From Armatimonadetes bacterium UBA5352 (lineage in GTDB: Bacteria; Armatimonadota; Zipacnadia; Zipacnadales; UBA5352), in NCBI GenBank assembly GCA_002411015.1, contig DHPY01000042.1, positions 1-64,000 of the forward strand: a stretch of 64,000 nt of DNA. The letters run 5' to 3'. The notes below the pieces were generated by a model, which had not been told where the DNA came from, did no database searches, and saw only the letters and a list, made by a program, of their open reading frames with translations. Position 1 is the stretch's first letter. Every line of letters begins with the position of its first letter. Of the stretch, positions 6,712-15,611 are shown piece after piece. A program made the translations under genes and the position numbers.

Positions 6712-9519
6712 GTGGACGATCGGGTTGATGGCAACGTTGCGCGCGGGCAGGGCGAGAGCAGCCTCCACGGGAGCGAATGCCGTTTCGGGGCCGTCTTTGA
6801 GCAGGTCCGGATCGGCATCTATGTAACCGGCCTCGATGGCGGCTTCCTGGCGGCCAACCGGGCAGCGTGTGAGGTGCTCGGCTACTCAGAGAGCGAGTTG
6901 ATCTCGCGTGGCCCTGTGGCGGTCACGCATCCCGAGGACCTTGCCGCTGTCCTCGAGTGCGAGCGCTCTCTGCTGGCGCGGGAGCGAGACCTCTACCGGT
7001 ATGCCTGGCGCTGCATCCGCAGGGACGGGGAGACGGTTCGGCTGGAGGCCTGCACCGCGCTCGAACGAGACGAGCACGGTGATCCGCAATGGTTCATCAC
7101 GCACCTCACTGAGGCCGCTCGCCTCCGAGGCGTCGAAGAGGAGCTGCGGCTGACCCGGCGCTTCCTCTCCGCGCTGCTGAGATACGCCCCCATGCCGATC
7201 TCCGCCACGAGACCTGATTCCACTCATCTGTTCGTGAACCCGGCGTGGGAGGCGCTGATGGGGGTGCCCCGCGGGGCCGCCATCGGAGCCACCGTGGCCG
7301 ACCTGTTCGGCGCCGCCAGCGCGGAGGAGGTGGCCGAGGAGAATCGTCCGGTGATCGAGCTGGGTCTCCCGGTGACGCTGGAGAAGGTGCTGGAGAGCGA
7401 GGAGCGGCGCGTCCAGAGCCGCATCGTGCGCTTCCCGATACTCGGCGAGAAGGGCGAGGTGCAGGCCATCGGCTCGATCAGTTCCGATGTCACCGACCTC
7501 GCTCACACTGAGGAGGAGCTGCGGGCAGCGCTCGAGCGGATTAGAGGCCTGTGGAACGCGCATCCTGGCGGGATCATGGTGCTGGATGATCGCGGCCTGA
7601 TCAGCGACATGAATGACGCCGCGTGCACGCTCATCGGCCGCCCTACCGAGGAGTGCATCGGTCACGGGCTGGACGCCCTCGGCTGGCATGTGATCCGCCG
7701 GGATGGCTCGCCGCTTCCCGTCGCTGAGCGGCCGGCCATCGTAGCGCTCAGGAGCGGCCGGCCGGCGCATGATGCCGTCATCGGTGTCTACGCCGACCGA
7801 CGTGATGATTGCCGATGGCTCCTGTGCAACGCGGAGCCCGTGTTCGCAGCGGGCAGCGGCAGGGCGCAGTCGGCGATCGCGGTCTTCGTTGACATCACCG
7901 ACCGCATCCGGGCTGACTCGGCGCTGGCAGAGAGCGAGGCGCGCTTCCGGGAGATGGCCGACCTGCTCCCGGACATGGTCGTGGAGTTGGACGCGGATGG
8001 GCGAGTCACCTACGCTAACCGTGCCGTCAGCGAGGCGCTGGGGTATGCGAGGGCCGATCTGGATGCGGGGCTGCGCGTCATGGATGCGATGGACAGACGC
8101 ACATACGCCCGGCTGATCGAGGCATTGCAGGCCACTGAACCGTCCAAACACCTGCTCGAGGGCGTGTTCCCCATCAGGCGGCGGGATGGCGGCACGATCC
8201 CCGCGGAGATCAACTCGACCCGCATCATCTCCGCCGGCGGCGAACTGCTCGGGTATCGCGCGGTGATCCGGGATATCACCGACCGGCAGAAGGCTGAGGC
8301 CGCGGAGCGCCTGGCTGCAGTGGGCCAGCTTGCCGGCGGCGTGGCCCACGAGTTCAACAACCTGCTGGGTGCCACGATGCTGCAGGCGGAGATCGCGGCG
8401 CAGACGCGGAGTCTGGAGCAGTATCAGAGACTCACGTCGCTCGTGGCAAGGTTCGGGCTGCGCGGGAGTGAGATCTGCCGGAGGCTGACCGCGTACGCCA
8501 GCCCGAGAGAGCCACGGCACCGGGAGATCGCGGTCGAATCGGCTATTGACGCCTCCCTGGCCGTCGCGGCGCACCACATTGAGAACGCGGGCGTGACGGT
8601 GACGAGACGCTACGACACAGCCGGGCACCACGTCTACGCCGACTCCACCCAGATCGAGGAGGTCATCCTTAACCTCATCATCAATGCCTGCCACGCGATG
8701 CCATCAGGTGGCAGCTTGACGATCGAGACAGGCTACATAGACGGCGGGGGCGGCGGGAAGATCGTTACCGCCGTCTCCGACACGGGCACTGGTATCAGGC
8801 CGGAGCATCGCGACCGCATCTTCGACCCGTTCTTCACCACCAAGGGCCTCCCCGGCGAAAGTGACCCGCCAGGTACCGGGCTGGGGCTGTCGGTCTCCAT
8901 GGGAATCGTGAGCGCCCACGGAGGGACGATTGACTCGTCCAGCGAGATCGGCGCGGGTACCACGTTCAGGATCGTTCTTCCCGAGTGCGACGAGCACACG
9001 GCCCCGATGCCTCCTGATGATGCCGAGAGGAGCGAACCGATCCCGCCTCCAGCCAGAGGCTGCCGTCGGGCGCGGCTACTGGTGGCAGAGGACGTGGAGG
9101 AACTGGCCCATCTGATCGCGGCTGTCGTGGAGACCGAGGGGCGAGAGATTGTGTGCGTCCATGACACCCAGAGTGCCCTGGCGGCACTGTCGGCCGACGA
9201 CTTCGATCTGGTGATCACCGATCTGCTCATGCCGGGCGGCGGCGGGCGCGAGCTACTGGCAACGGTGAGGACGCTGCCAGACCCGCCAAAGGTGCTGGTG
9301 GTGACCGGCATGGTGGAGGAGGAGGTCGAGGCGGAGACCATGGCGCTCGGAGCCGCCGCATTCCTCCGCAAGCCCTTCACCTGTCCGGAGCTGCTGCAGG
9401 CAGTTGAGGGCCTGCTCCCGGCGGCGCGATGCTGTCGGGCCGATGATGAAGGTCATGTCGGGAGATTGTCGACGGTGGGGTCTGCATTAAGGCCGCGGCA
9501 GGACAACGAACTGCCCTGA
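6712..9519 (+). CDS. hybrid sensor histidine kinase with four PAS domains and receiver
   Basis: A 935-residue cytosolic two-component kinase; no membrane segment is visible. Four PAS/PAC sensor modules lie at about 24-135, 146-263, 275-398 and 404-525. The dimerisation/phosphotransfer helix holds His546 (GGVAHEFNN). The ATPase domain (about 640-756) has the N-box NLIINACHAM, the G1 box DTGTGI, the F-box FDPFF and the G2 box GTGLGLS. A C-terminal receiver (about 787-900) has Asp837 (VITDLLMPG) and Lys887 (LRKPF). The start is GTG with AGGAG seven bases upstream. The next gene encodes a receiver-like protein without the phospho-acceptor, a plausible partner. The signal is unknown; PAS domains suggest redox, light or small ligands. 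Confidence 0.93.
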   Translation: MDDRVDGNVARGQGESSLHGSECRFGAVFEQVRIGIYVTGLDGGFLAANRAACEVLGYSESELISRGPVAVTHPEDLAAVLECERSLLARERDLYRYAWRCIRRDGETVRLEACTALERDEHGDPQWFITHLTEAARLRGVEEELRLTRRFLSALLRYAPMPISATRPDSTHLFVNPAWEALMGVPRGAAIGATVADLFGAASAEEVAEENRPVIELGLPVTLEKVLESEERRVQSRIVRFPILGEKGEVQAIGSISSDVTDLAHTEEELRAALERIRGLWNAHPGGIMVLDDRGLISDMNDAACTLIGRPTEECIGHGLDALGWHVIRRDGSPLPVAERPAIVALRSGRPAHDAVIGVYADRRDDCRWLLCNAEPVFAAGSGRAQSAIAVFVDITDRIRADSALAESEARFREMADLLPDMVVELDADGRVTYANRAVSEALGYARADLDAGLRVMDAMDRRTYARLIEALQATEPSKHLLEGVFPIRRRDGGTIPAEINSTRIISAGGELLGYRAVIRDITDRQKAEAAERLAAVGQLAGGVAHEFNNLLGATMLQAEIAAQTRSLEQYQRLTSLVARFGLRGSEICRRLTAYASPREPRHREIAVESAIDASLAVAAHHIENAGVTVTRRYDTAGHHVYADSTQIEEVILNLIINACHAMPSGGSLTIETGYIDGGGGGKIVTAVSDTGTGIRPEHRDRIFDPFFTTKGLPGESDPPGTGLGLSVSMGIVSAHGGTIDSSSEIGAGTTFRIVLPECDEHTAPMPPDDAERSEPIPPPARGCRRARLLVAEDVEELAHLIAAVVETEGREIVCVHDTQSALAALSADDFDLVITDLLMPGGGGRELLATVRTLPDPPKVLVVTGMVEEEVEAETMALGAAAFLRKPFTCPELLQAVEGLLPAARCCRADDEGHVGRLSTVGSALRPRQDNELP

Positions 9520-9590
9520 GCCCCGCTCCCTTCTCTGCAATGGCCTTCGGGGCGGGGTCGATCACACGTACACGCGTCGAGGTGGCTACC

Positions 9591-10103
9591 GTGCGCACCG
9601 AGCAACTTGAGCCGGTCAGCGAGTACCTGCCGCGAGGAGACGTGGTAGGCTGTGTCGTGGTTGTGTCTGACTACAAGCTGCTGAACCTCGGGCACGCGAG
9701 CGCTCTGCGCAAAGCGGGCTACGTCGTCTACACCGCAGTGACCTGTACGGATGTGCCGAGGATCTATGTACGCTACTCGGTCGGCCAGGTCGATCTCGTT
9801 GTGTTCGCCTCGCTCGTCCACGGCTGGCACCATCAGGAGGCAGAGGAGCGGCCGGAGGAGATCCCTCCGGCAACGGATATCCGCTGGCATACACGGAACA
9901 TCCTGCAAGTCATCGAGACGGTCAGCTCAAAGCAGCAGTTGCCGCCACGCGTCCTCATCGCCACCGATCTGATTGAGTATGACTGCTATCAGGTCAGCGG
10001 GGATGCCCTGGCACTGGCCGGCGTTGAGTTCGACACATACTCGGCAACGAATCCTCCCTCCATCGTGAGGTACCTTCAGAGCAGTGAGCTTCGGGCGGGG
10101 TAG
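9591..10103 (+). CDS. degenerate receiver-like (pseudo-receiver) protein
   Basis: A protein of about 170 residues. I prefer the GTG at 9591, which has GAGG eight bases upstream, over the ATG at 9540. The first half has a receiver-like alternation of strands and helices (CVVVVSDY, ASALRKAGYVVYTA, QVDLVVFASLVHGWH). The position where a receiver has its phosphorylated Asp reads FASLVHGW, so canonical phosphorylation is not expected. The C-terminal half (PPRVLIATDL, ALALAGVEFDTYSA) looks like another Rossmann-like strand-helix unit. It lies 71 bases behind the hybrid kinase gene and may be a signalling partner or anti-sigma-type regulator. Function is unassigned; the receiver relation is inferred by eye. 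Confidence 0.55.
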   Translation: MRTEQLEPVSEYLPRGDVVGCVVVVSDYKLLNLGHASALRKAGYVVYTAVTCTDVPRIYVRYSVGQVDLVVFASLVHGWHHQEAEERPEEIPPATDIRWHTRNILQVIETVSSKQQLPPRVLIATDLIEYDCYQVSGDALALAGVEFDTYSATNPPSIVRYLQSSELRAG

Positions 10104-10223
10104 AGGCTCTGGCGCGTGAGGCCCTCCCGCCTCACCACGGGCAAGTCGGCGCCGGCAGGAACGGCGCCTCATGGCGCGGAACTACCTCAGGTACACGAGT
10201 GCACCCCGCATGCGGAGTTGAAG

Positions 10224-10622
10224 ATGGCTGACAAGGAGCCCAGGCACCCGCAGGAGCCACTGAAGAGGTACCTCCTGGCGTCGGTCGGCACGGTTTTCCT
10301 GGTCATCGGAGCGATCGGGATCGTGGTCCCTGTCATGCCGACCACGCCATTCCTTCTGCTGGCCACGGCCTGCTACGTCCGCAGCTCAAAGCGGTTCCGC
10401 GACTGGCTTCTCAACAACCGCGTGCTCGGCGCCTATGCCCGCGACTACCTCAGCGGCGAGGCTACGCCGGTGTCCGCCAAGATCGCCACCCTCATCCTGC
10501 TGTGGGCCGCGGTCGGGGTCTCAATCTTCATCGCGGTTGACGACATGTGGCTGCGGGTGCTGCTGCTGGTGATCGCCGCCGGGGTCACTGCTCACATCCT
10601 CACCATCTGCACGCGGCGGTAG
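10224..10622 (+). CDS. DUF454 (YbaN-like) inner-membrane protein
   Basis: A 132-residue membrane protein of the DUF454/YbaN family. The signature is intact: a first hydrophobic segment (LLASVGTVFLVIGAIGIVVP), then VMPTTPFLLLATACYVRSSKRF and WLLNNRVLGAYARDYLSG. Two further hydrophobic helices follow near the C-terminus (LIWAAVG-like and VLLLVIAAG). I chose the ATG at 10224, preceded by GGAG, over the upstream in-frame start at 10116, because family members begin just before the first helix. Biochemical function is unknown for the family. It ends nine bases from the convergent prepilin gene. Confidence 0.85.
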   Translation: MADKEPRHPQEPLKRYLLASVGTVFLVIGAIGIVVPVMPTTPFLLLATACYVRSSKRFRDWLLNNRVLGAYARDYLSGEATPVSAKIATLILLWAAVGVSIFIAVDDMWLRVLLLVIAAGVTAHILTICTRR

Positions 10623-10631
10623 GCCGACCGG

Positions 10632-11246
10632 CTACTGCGGGATCACGTGGTAGTCCTGGCTCGTGCAGCCCCTCGGCGGCTGATTGCGGTGGTTCCACTT
10701 CGCGTGACCATCGAAGAACGAGACGTTGACACCGTCGTTGTGCCTCGCTGCCGCCCACAGCGCCATGCCCACCATCGTTCCGTCGAAGAAGCAGGTGGTC
10801 TCACTCGGCACCGGTACGCTGGCGAGGGTGCGGATGCTGCCTGAGGGCATCCCGGGGACCATGTAGGCGAACGCGACCCGGTTCCAGACGTAGCTGTATC
10901 GCCCGAGGCCGGTGAATGAGGTGAAGTTGACCGAGCCGGTGGGATCCGATGGACAAGTGCTGTTCTGATCATCCTTCACGTACGGCTGCACCAGTTCCAC
11001 GGTGCTCCAGAAGAGGCTCCAGTCGGGAAGGCCACCGATCGCTACGGGGAGAGTCTCATCGTAGTCCTGCGCGCACATCAACGTCGCGAGCGCAAGCTGC
11101 TTGACGTTGGAGAGACATGAGGTCTGACGCGCCTTCTCCCGGGCCCTGGCGAACACGGGAAAGAGAATCGCCGCCAGGATCGCGATGATCGCGATCACCA
11201 CAAGAAGTTCCATCAGGGTGAACCCACGCCTGCTATCCGCCACCAC
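10632..11246 (-). CDS. type IV prepilin-like protein, H-x9-DG type (DUF1559-like)
   Basis: A protein of about 204 residues with a prepilin leader ending SRRG, followed by FTLMELLVVIAIIAILAAIL; the Glu at +5 is present. It would be cut by a prepilin peptidase after the Gly. The helix is followed by FPVFARAREKARQTSC. The C-terminus has the H-x9-DG motif in RHNDGVNVSFFDGHAKW. Several starts are in frame; GTG at 11246 has GGAGGT six bases upstream. It lies 77 bases behind the heparinase gene on the same strand, so it may be co-expressed. Such proteins are abundant in Armatimonadota and Planctomycetes; they are presumed pseudopilins or surface proteins of unknown role. Confidence 0.88.
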   Translation of the reverse strand: MVADSRRGFTLMELLVVIAIIAILAAILFPVFARAREKARQTSCLSNVKQLALATLMCAQDYDETLPVAIGGLPDWSLFWSTVELVQPYVKDDQNSTCPSDPTGSVNFTSFTGLGRYSYVWNRVAFAYMVPGMPSGSIRTLASVPVPSETTCFFDGTMVGMALWAAARHNDGVNVSFFDGHAKWNHRNQPPRGCTSQDYHVIPQ

Positions 11247-11323
11247 TACCACACCTCCGCCGCCACAGCCCGATGTAGCTCAGTCTTCGGGTTCGGCGCA
11301 GATGCCTCCTCTACGGGTGATCC

Positions 11324-14300
11324 TCAGCCTGAGGGCCATCTGACCGCCGCCTCCACCCGCTGACCCGCGATTGTAAGCTCCACATCATCGGTCGCAACCA
11401 CCTCGGCCGAGCCATCATCGGCCACGGTCAGCGCCGCCCAGTTGCGGATCACGAAGCTGTCGCCCGGGCGCAGGTCGAGGTAGTAGAACGTGTCGCCCTG
11501 CTCGAAGCCCGCGCTGGAGCGGACGTCCACGATGAATGGCTGCGCGCTCTGCACGCGCTGCACCTGCGTGATCGTGGTGAAGTCTGCCTTCGCGACGCCC
11601 TTCCCTGCGAAGAACGTGGGCCGCGTGTACGGGTGCGGCGTCAGTGAGGTCAACCGCGTTGGCGTTGGCGGCGCCTGGTCAAGCGTGCCCTGGCCGAGGA
11701 TGATGCGCTGCCGGCCGAGGTCAATGACGCACAGGTCGCCCTCGCGGCGGATGTCGTAGATGGTGTAGGAGGTGTTGCGCGAGTAGTCGGGGCTGTCGAA
11801 GATGACCGTCTGGAAGCGCAGGCGCCCGTCCGTGGGCAGGTCGGCGTCAACGTAGACGAGGTTGCGTTCGTAGTCTATCCGCACGATCTCACCGGTGTGC
11901 TCGCCATGCGCCAACTGCAGGCTGAAGCCCGGTGCGCTGAGCGATCGGCCGATCATGTGCGCCTGCACCACGCGCTCCCCGTCCATGCGCAGATGGCCGA
12001 ATGAGCCATCAAGCGAGAGGTCGCCCGCCTGCACGGCGGCGCCCGGGGTGCCTGCGTAGACGAAGCGATCAGAGGGCCCGGCGGCCTGCCGAACCTCGAG
12101 CGCGGTCGCGCCGTCACCGGCGGGGATGCGCCGCACCTGCGCGATCGAGGGCGCGGGCGCACCGGCCCCCGCCTCCTCCGGGCGGTCGGTGAGCGCGATG
12201 CTCTGCAGCGAGATCCAGGGCTCGCCCGCATCCGCGCGGACGGTTGTGACGCCGAGGGTATGTTCGCCGGCGGCGAGATCAACCGGCCCCAGGGTCACCG
12301 CCGGAGCAGGCCCGACCTCCGGGGCGGTGCCGAGGAACTGCTCGCCGATCGGGCTGCCGTCAATGCTGAAGGTTGCCGCCGAGTAGCTCGGCGAGCGCCA
12401 CGGCTGCAGGCGCAGCCAGTAGCGGTCGGCTTCGGGCGCCTGCAGCCGGAAGCGCGCCTGCCCGCCGAACTCGCGCGCCTGGAAGAGCACGATGTCGAGG
12501 CCCGCGAGGTACCTCAGGCCACCGTCATCGGTCGAGGCGGCGGCCATCAGGTCCATGCCGCGCAGGCCGCCCGCCGCCGACGCCGGGCCATAGGGCTCGC
12601 GCACTGAGACGAAGGTGCTATCGAGGCTTCCCTCAGCCACGCTGCGCCGTGCGACGACGTGAGACGCGCGAGGGTACTGGGGGAAGATCCCGGGCGCCCA
12701 GGTGCTGATGACCTCGGTGCCGGGCTGGTCGAGCATGTGCATGCGCAGGAAGCTGTCGCCGTCCGGCAGCCGCCACGTCATCGCCCACGCGTCGTCGGTC
12801 TGCGCGCGCTGCGGGTGCATCATGAAGCCGAGCCCGTTGCCGGGAGCCGGGTTGCTGTACTGCTGGTGCTCGGTGCCTGACATGTAGCCGTCGGCCATCT
12901 GCCGCTCGCCCCAGTTGATCTCAGGCCCCGCGAGCGAGCCCGGCTCCGGCTCGCCGAGGCTGACGCCCTCGAAGGTGGCGTCATCGGAGAGCGCGTGGGC
13001 GAGGTAGTCGTGCTGCGTGCCGCCGGTGACGCGGAAGATATCGAGCAGATAGCTGCCCGGCCCGTCGCCGACCAGCGCGAGGAAGCGCCGATACTCCTCT
13101 ACGCCGCGCGAGCGATAGGCGAGATCGGCGTCCGCGTCCACAATCTGCATCCCGGGCATTCCGGCGAAGAGATTCAGGCTGCCGCCGGAGTCATCAGCCT
13201 CACCGGAAAGCTGGGTTTGCTCGTTCACCATGACGAGGTTGTGCGAGGCGGTCTGGCGCGCCCAGCCAACCTGGGTGGGCGTGCCGCCATCGCCGTAGCC
13301 GATGTCGTAGGTGAGCTCATAGCCGAGGCCGATGTAGCTGATGTTCAGGTCATCGAGGTGCCCGTGGTTGAGCGATGGCCCGTAGCGCAGCAGGCAGGCC
13401 TGCGCGTCGCTGGAGTTCGGCGTGCGCATGATCGCGATGCCCTTCTGGCCCATGTTGTGGGAGCCGTGCAGCAGGCGATCGAGGTCTGGCCCGAGCGGCG
13501 CATCGGGCAGCTCTCCGAGCCCGTCGGCGTGGAACAAAAGCCAGTCGGTGTCGCCGGAGCTCGCGTGCAGGCGCTCGAGGTCGCCCTGAGCGAAGAAGCT
13601 CAGCAGCGCGCCGAACTGCTCTCGCACCTCAGGGAGCGTGGTGCGGCGGTAGATCCGCTCGGCGTACTGGTAGTCATTGGCGTTGAAGCTCGTCTCCGGC
13701 GGCCAGGCGCGCCGGGTGTCAGGGCTCGAGTCGCCGTAGCGCGGTGAGTGCCCGAGGAGGTCCATGGACAGCGCGGGGACGACGTAGAACGCCCGGAAGC
13801 CCGCGTCATCGTAGAGGTTGATCCCATCGGGGTAGCGCGCGCTGCGGTAGTTCAGCAGTGGCTCGGTGAAGGTGAAGTAGAGGTTGCGGGCGTGCAGCGC
13901 GTAGCCCAGCGAGGACTCGAAGTAGCGGCCATCTCGGTCCGCGTTGTTGTGGACCATCGCGCGGATGCCGTAGGGGCCATCGAGCGCCCAGTCTACATAC
14001 TCCTCGATCCCGAGCAGGCAGCCAACCGCAAGCGCGCCCCGGAGGTAATCGGCCTCACCGTTGTGCAGGCCGCCATTGAGCGACTGCTCGTAGCAGTAGC
14101 GAGCGCCGTCCTTGAGCATGTTCGTCTCGATGTTCTCCCGCCGGCGCATGCCGTCAACGAATGAGGCCTCATCGAGCGCCGCGGAGTGGTAGATCTGGTC
14201 GTATGCATCCACGATGGGCACCAGGTAGCGCGCGGCCTGGTACCATGGCCGGGCCAGCCTGCCGCTCGGCGGGTTCGAGGGGTAGTCCCACGAGCCCGCG

Positions 14301-15409
14301 GTGCAGTACGGGTAGATCTCCGCGAGGGCGTCGAGGATGACCGCGCAGGTGCGGGCGTAGCGCTCATCGCCGGTGAGGCTGTAGGCGAGGGCGAGGTCGC
14401 TGCACCACTGCATGTAGTTCTCGACCACCCAGGAGTTGTAGGAGCCGACGAAGTAGAGCACGCGGCCGTCCTCCGTGACATGTCCGGTGCCCGGATCGGG
14501 AGCCTGGTCGTTCGGGAGCACGTGGCCGTTCACGCACTTCACGGTGCCGGGCCGGTCGAAGCTGCAGTCGAGGCTCGCCCAGCCGCCCCATCCATCCGAC
14601 TTCGTCCACTTCGCGCCGCAGACGGGGCATGCGCCCTTGCCCGCCGCGAAGCATGCGCCCTTCTCCGGCGTATGCTCATGGATCCACTCGGGGCTGTAGC
14701 CGACTACCTGGTCGGCGCGCGCGATGACTGTGCGGGCGCGACTTGCTGCCCACGGGTGCCGCTCGACGTTCTGCCTCGCGCGAGCCACGTCCTCAGGCGT
14801 GACGTAGACGCACGGGTGCTCCTCGCGATCGGTCTGTGTCAGCTCCAACGGCGTCCACTCCTGAAGATTAGCCTCCGGCGCCTGCGCGAGATGCACGAGG
14901 CCGCCGGGGTCGCTGAAGACGAGAAGCTCGCTCAGCGCGATGTAGATGTTGTCGGCCCACGTATCCACGACCGTCAGCCGCAGCGACTCCGTGGTTCGTT
15001 CCGGGAACCGGACGATCTGCGCACCGGCGCGGTCCTCCAGCTCGACGCGCACGGGCTCTCCGGAGGAGAAGCTGATCTCCACGTGGCGCGGGTTGGCGTC
15101 GTGACGGTCAATGCCGCGGTTCACGATGACGATTGTGTCGAAGGTCTGCGGCTCAGCGAAGGTGAGGCTTACCCATTGCGGCAGAGAGGCCTGGTGCGCA
15201 CTCGCCCAGACGGTGCCCGCGTGGTTGTCGTTGAGACTCGCGGCGACGTAGGCGCCGCCGGCTGAGGATGATGCCTCTGCGGTGGCCTGGATCGCGAGGT
15301 TCTGGTCCAGATGGGCCACGATGAGATCGAGGAGGTTTGCGGCACAGGCAGTGCTGGCAGTAGCCAGAAGGATGATGACTGCACTCACGAGCGTGCTCGG
15401 CTTGAGCAT
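11324..15409 (-). CDS. secreted multidomain heparinase II/III-family protein
   Basis: A 1361-residue exported protein with a signal peptide at 1-24 (ASTACAA). Residues about 30-165 resemble an F5/8C (discoidin) sugar-binding domain. A helical alpha/alpha-toroid region follows from about 200, with a Cys cluster at about 255-305 (GACPVCGAKW, then CVNGH) that may bind zinc. The heparinase II/III beta-sandwich carries LNHGHLDDLN near residue 680. A jelly-roll-like module at about 970-1075 recurs in the beta-propeller protein encoded at 58616. The C-terminal segment FFAGKG...RPGDSF recurs in the decayed fragment at 51960. The family cleaves uronic-acid polysaccharides such as heparin, heparan or alginate. 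GGAGG lies seven bases before the start. Confidence 0.85.
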   Translation of the reverse strand: MLKPSTLVSAVIILLATASTACAANLLDLIVAHLDQNLAIQATAEASSSAGGAYVAASLNDNHAGTVWASAHQASLPQWVSLTFAEPQTFDTIVIVNRGIDRHDANPRHVEISFSSGEPVRVELEDRAGAQIVRFPERTTESLRLTVVDTWADNIYIALSELLVFSDPGGLVHLAQAPEANLQEWTPLELTQTDREEHPCVYVTPEDVARARQNVERHPWAASRARTVIARADQVVGYSPEWIHEHTPEKGACFAAGKGACPVCGAKWTKSDGWGGWASLDCSFDRPGTVKCVNGHVLPNDQAPDPGTGHVTEDGRVLYFVGSYNSWVVENYMQWCSDLALAYSLTGDERYARTCAVILDALAEIYPYCTAGSWDYPSNPPSGRLARPWYQAARYLVPIVDAYDQIYHSAALDEASFVDGMRRRENIETNMLKDGARYCYEQSLNGGLHNGEADYLRGALAVGCLLGIEEYVDWALDGPYGIRAMVHNNADRDGRYFESSLGYALHARNLYFTFTEPLLNYRSARYPDGINLYDDAGFRAFYVVPALSMDLLGHSPRYGDSSPDTRRAWPPETSFNANDYQYAERIYRRTTLPEVREQFGALLSFFAQGDLERLHASSGDTDWLLFHADGLGELPDAPLGPDLDRLLHGSHNMGQKGIAIMRTPNSSDAQACLLRYGPSLNHGHLDDLNISYIGLGYELTYDIGYGDGGTPTQVGWARQTASHNLVMVNEQTQLSGEADDSGGSLNLFAGMPGMQIVDADADLAYRSRGVEEYRRFLALVGDGPGSYLLDIFRVTGGTQHDYLAHALSDDATFEGVSLGEPEPGSLAGPEINWGERQMADGYMSGTEHQQYSNPAPGNGLGFMMHPQRAQTDDAWAMTWRLPDGDSFLRMHMLDQPGTEVISTWAPGIFPQYPRASHVVARRSVAEGSLDSTFVSVREPYGPASAAGGLRGMDLMAAASTDDGGLRYLAGLDIVLFQAREFGGQARFRLQAPEADRYWLRLQPWRSPSYSAATFSIDGSPIGEQFLGTAPEVGPAPAVTLGPVDLAAGEHTLGVTTVRADAGEPWISLQSIALTDRPEEAGAGAPAPSIAQVRRIPAGDGATALEVRQAAGPSDRFVYAGTPGAAVQAGDLSLDGSFGHLRMDGERVVQAHMIGRSLSAPGFSLQLAHGEHTGEIVRIDYERNLVYVDADLPTDGRLRFQTVIFDSPDYSRNTSYTIYDIRREGDLCVIDLGRQRIILGQGTLDQAPPTPTRLTSLTPHPYTRPTFFAGKGVAKADFTTITQVQRVQSAQPFIVDVRSSAGFEQGDTFYYLDLRPGDSFVIRNWAALTVADDGSAEVVATDDVELTIAGQRVEAAVRWPSG

Positions 15410-15611
15410 GGTCTGGCCTCCAACTGAACCTGTCGCTGCACCGGCGAACGAGAGACCCCTTCGCCCAGAGAGACGGGCGCACCTGCCCCTGGCCGGCGGT
15501 CACAGGCGGCACATTGGGGGAGGTCACAGCCGACCGGATGCCGTATCTACCCGTGCAGGGTTCGGCTCGCAGTTCCGACACCAGATGGTCGATCCCACGA
15601 GGGAGCGAGAG

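Noticed and set aside
6886..8694. A long open frame antisense to the hybrid kinase
   Set aside because: GC-rich codon use leaves antisense frames open; it has no family similarity, while the forward frame has all the kinase motifs.
15282..15611. N-terminal extension of the propeller frame
   Set aside because: It overlaps the heparinase start region on the other strand and lacks signal-peptide character; ATG 15612 has the Shine-Dalgarno and signal peptide.
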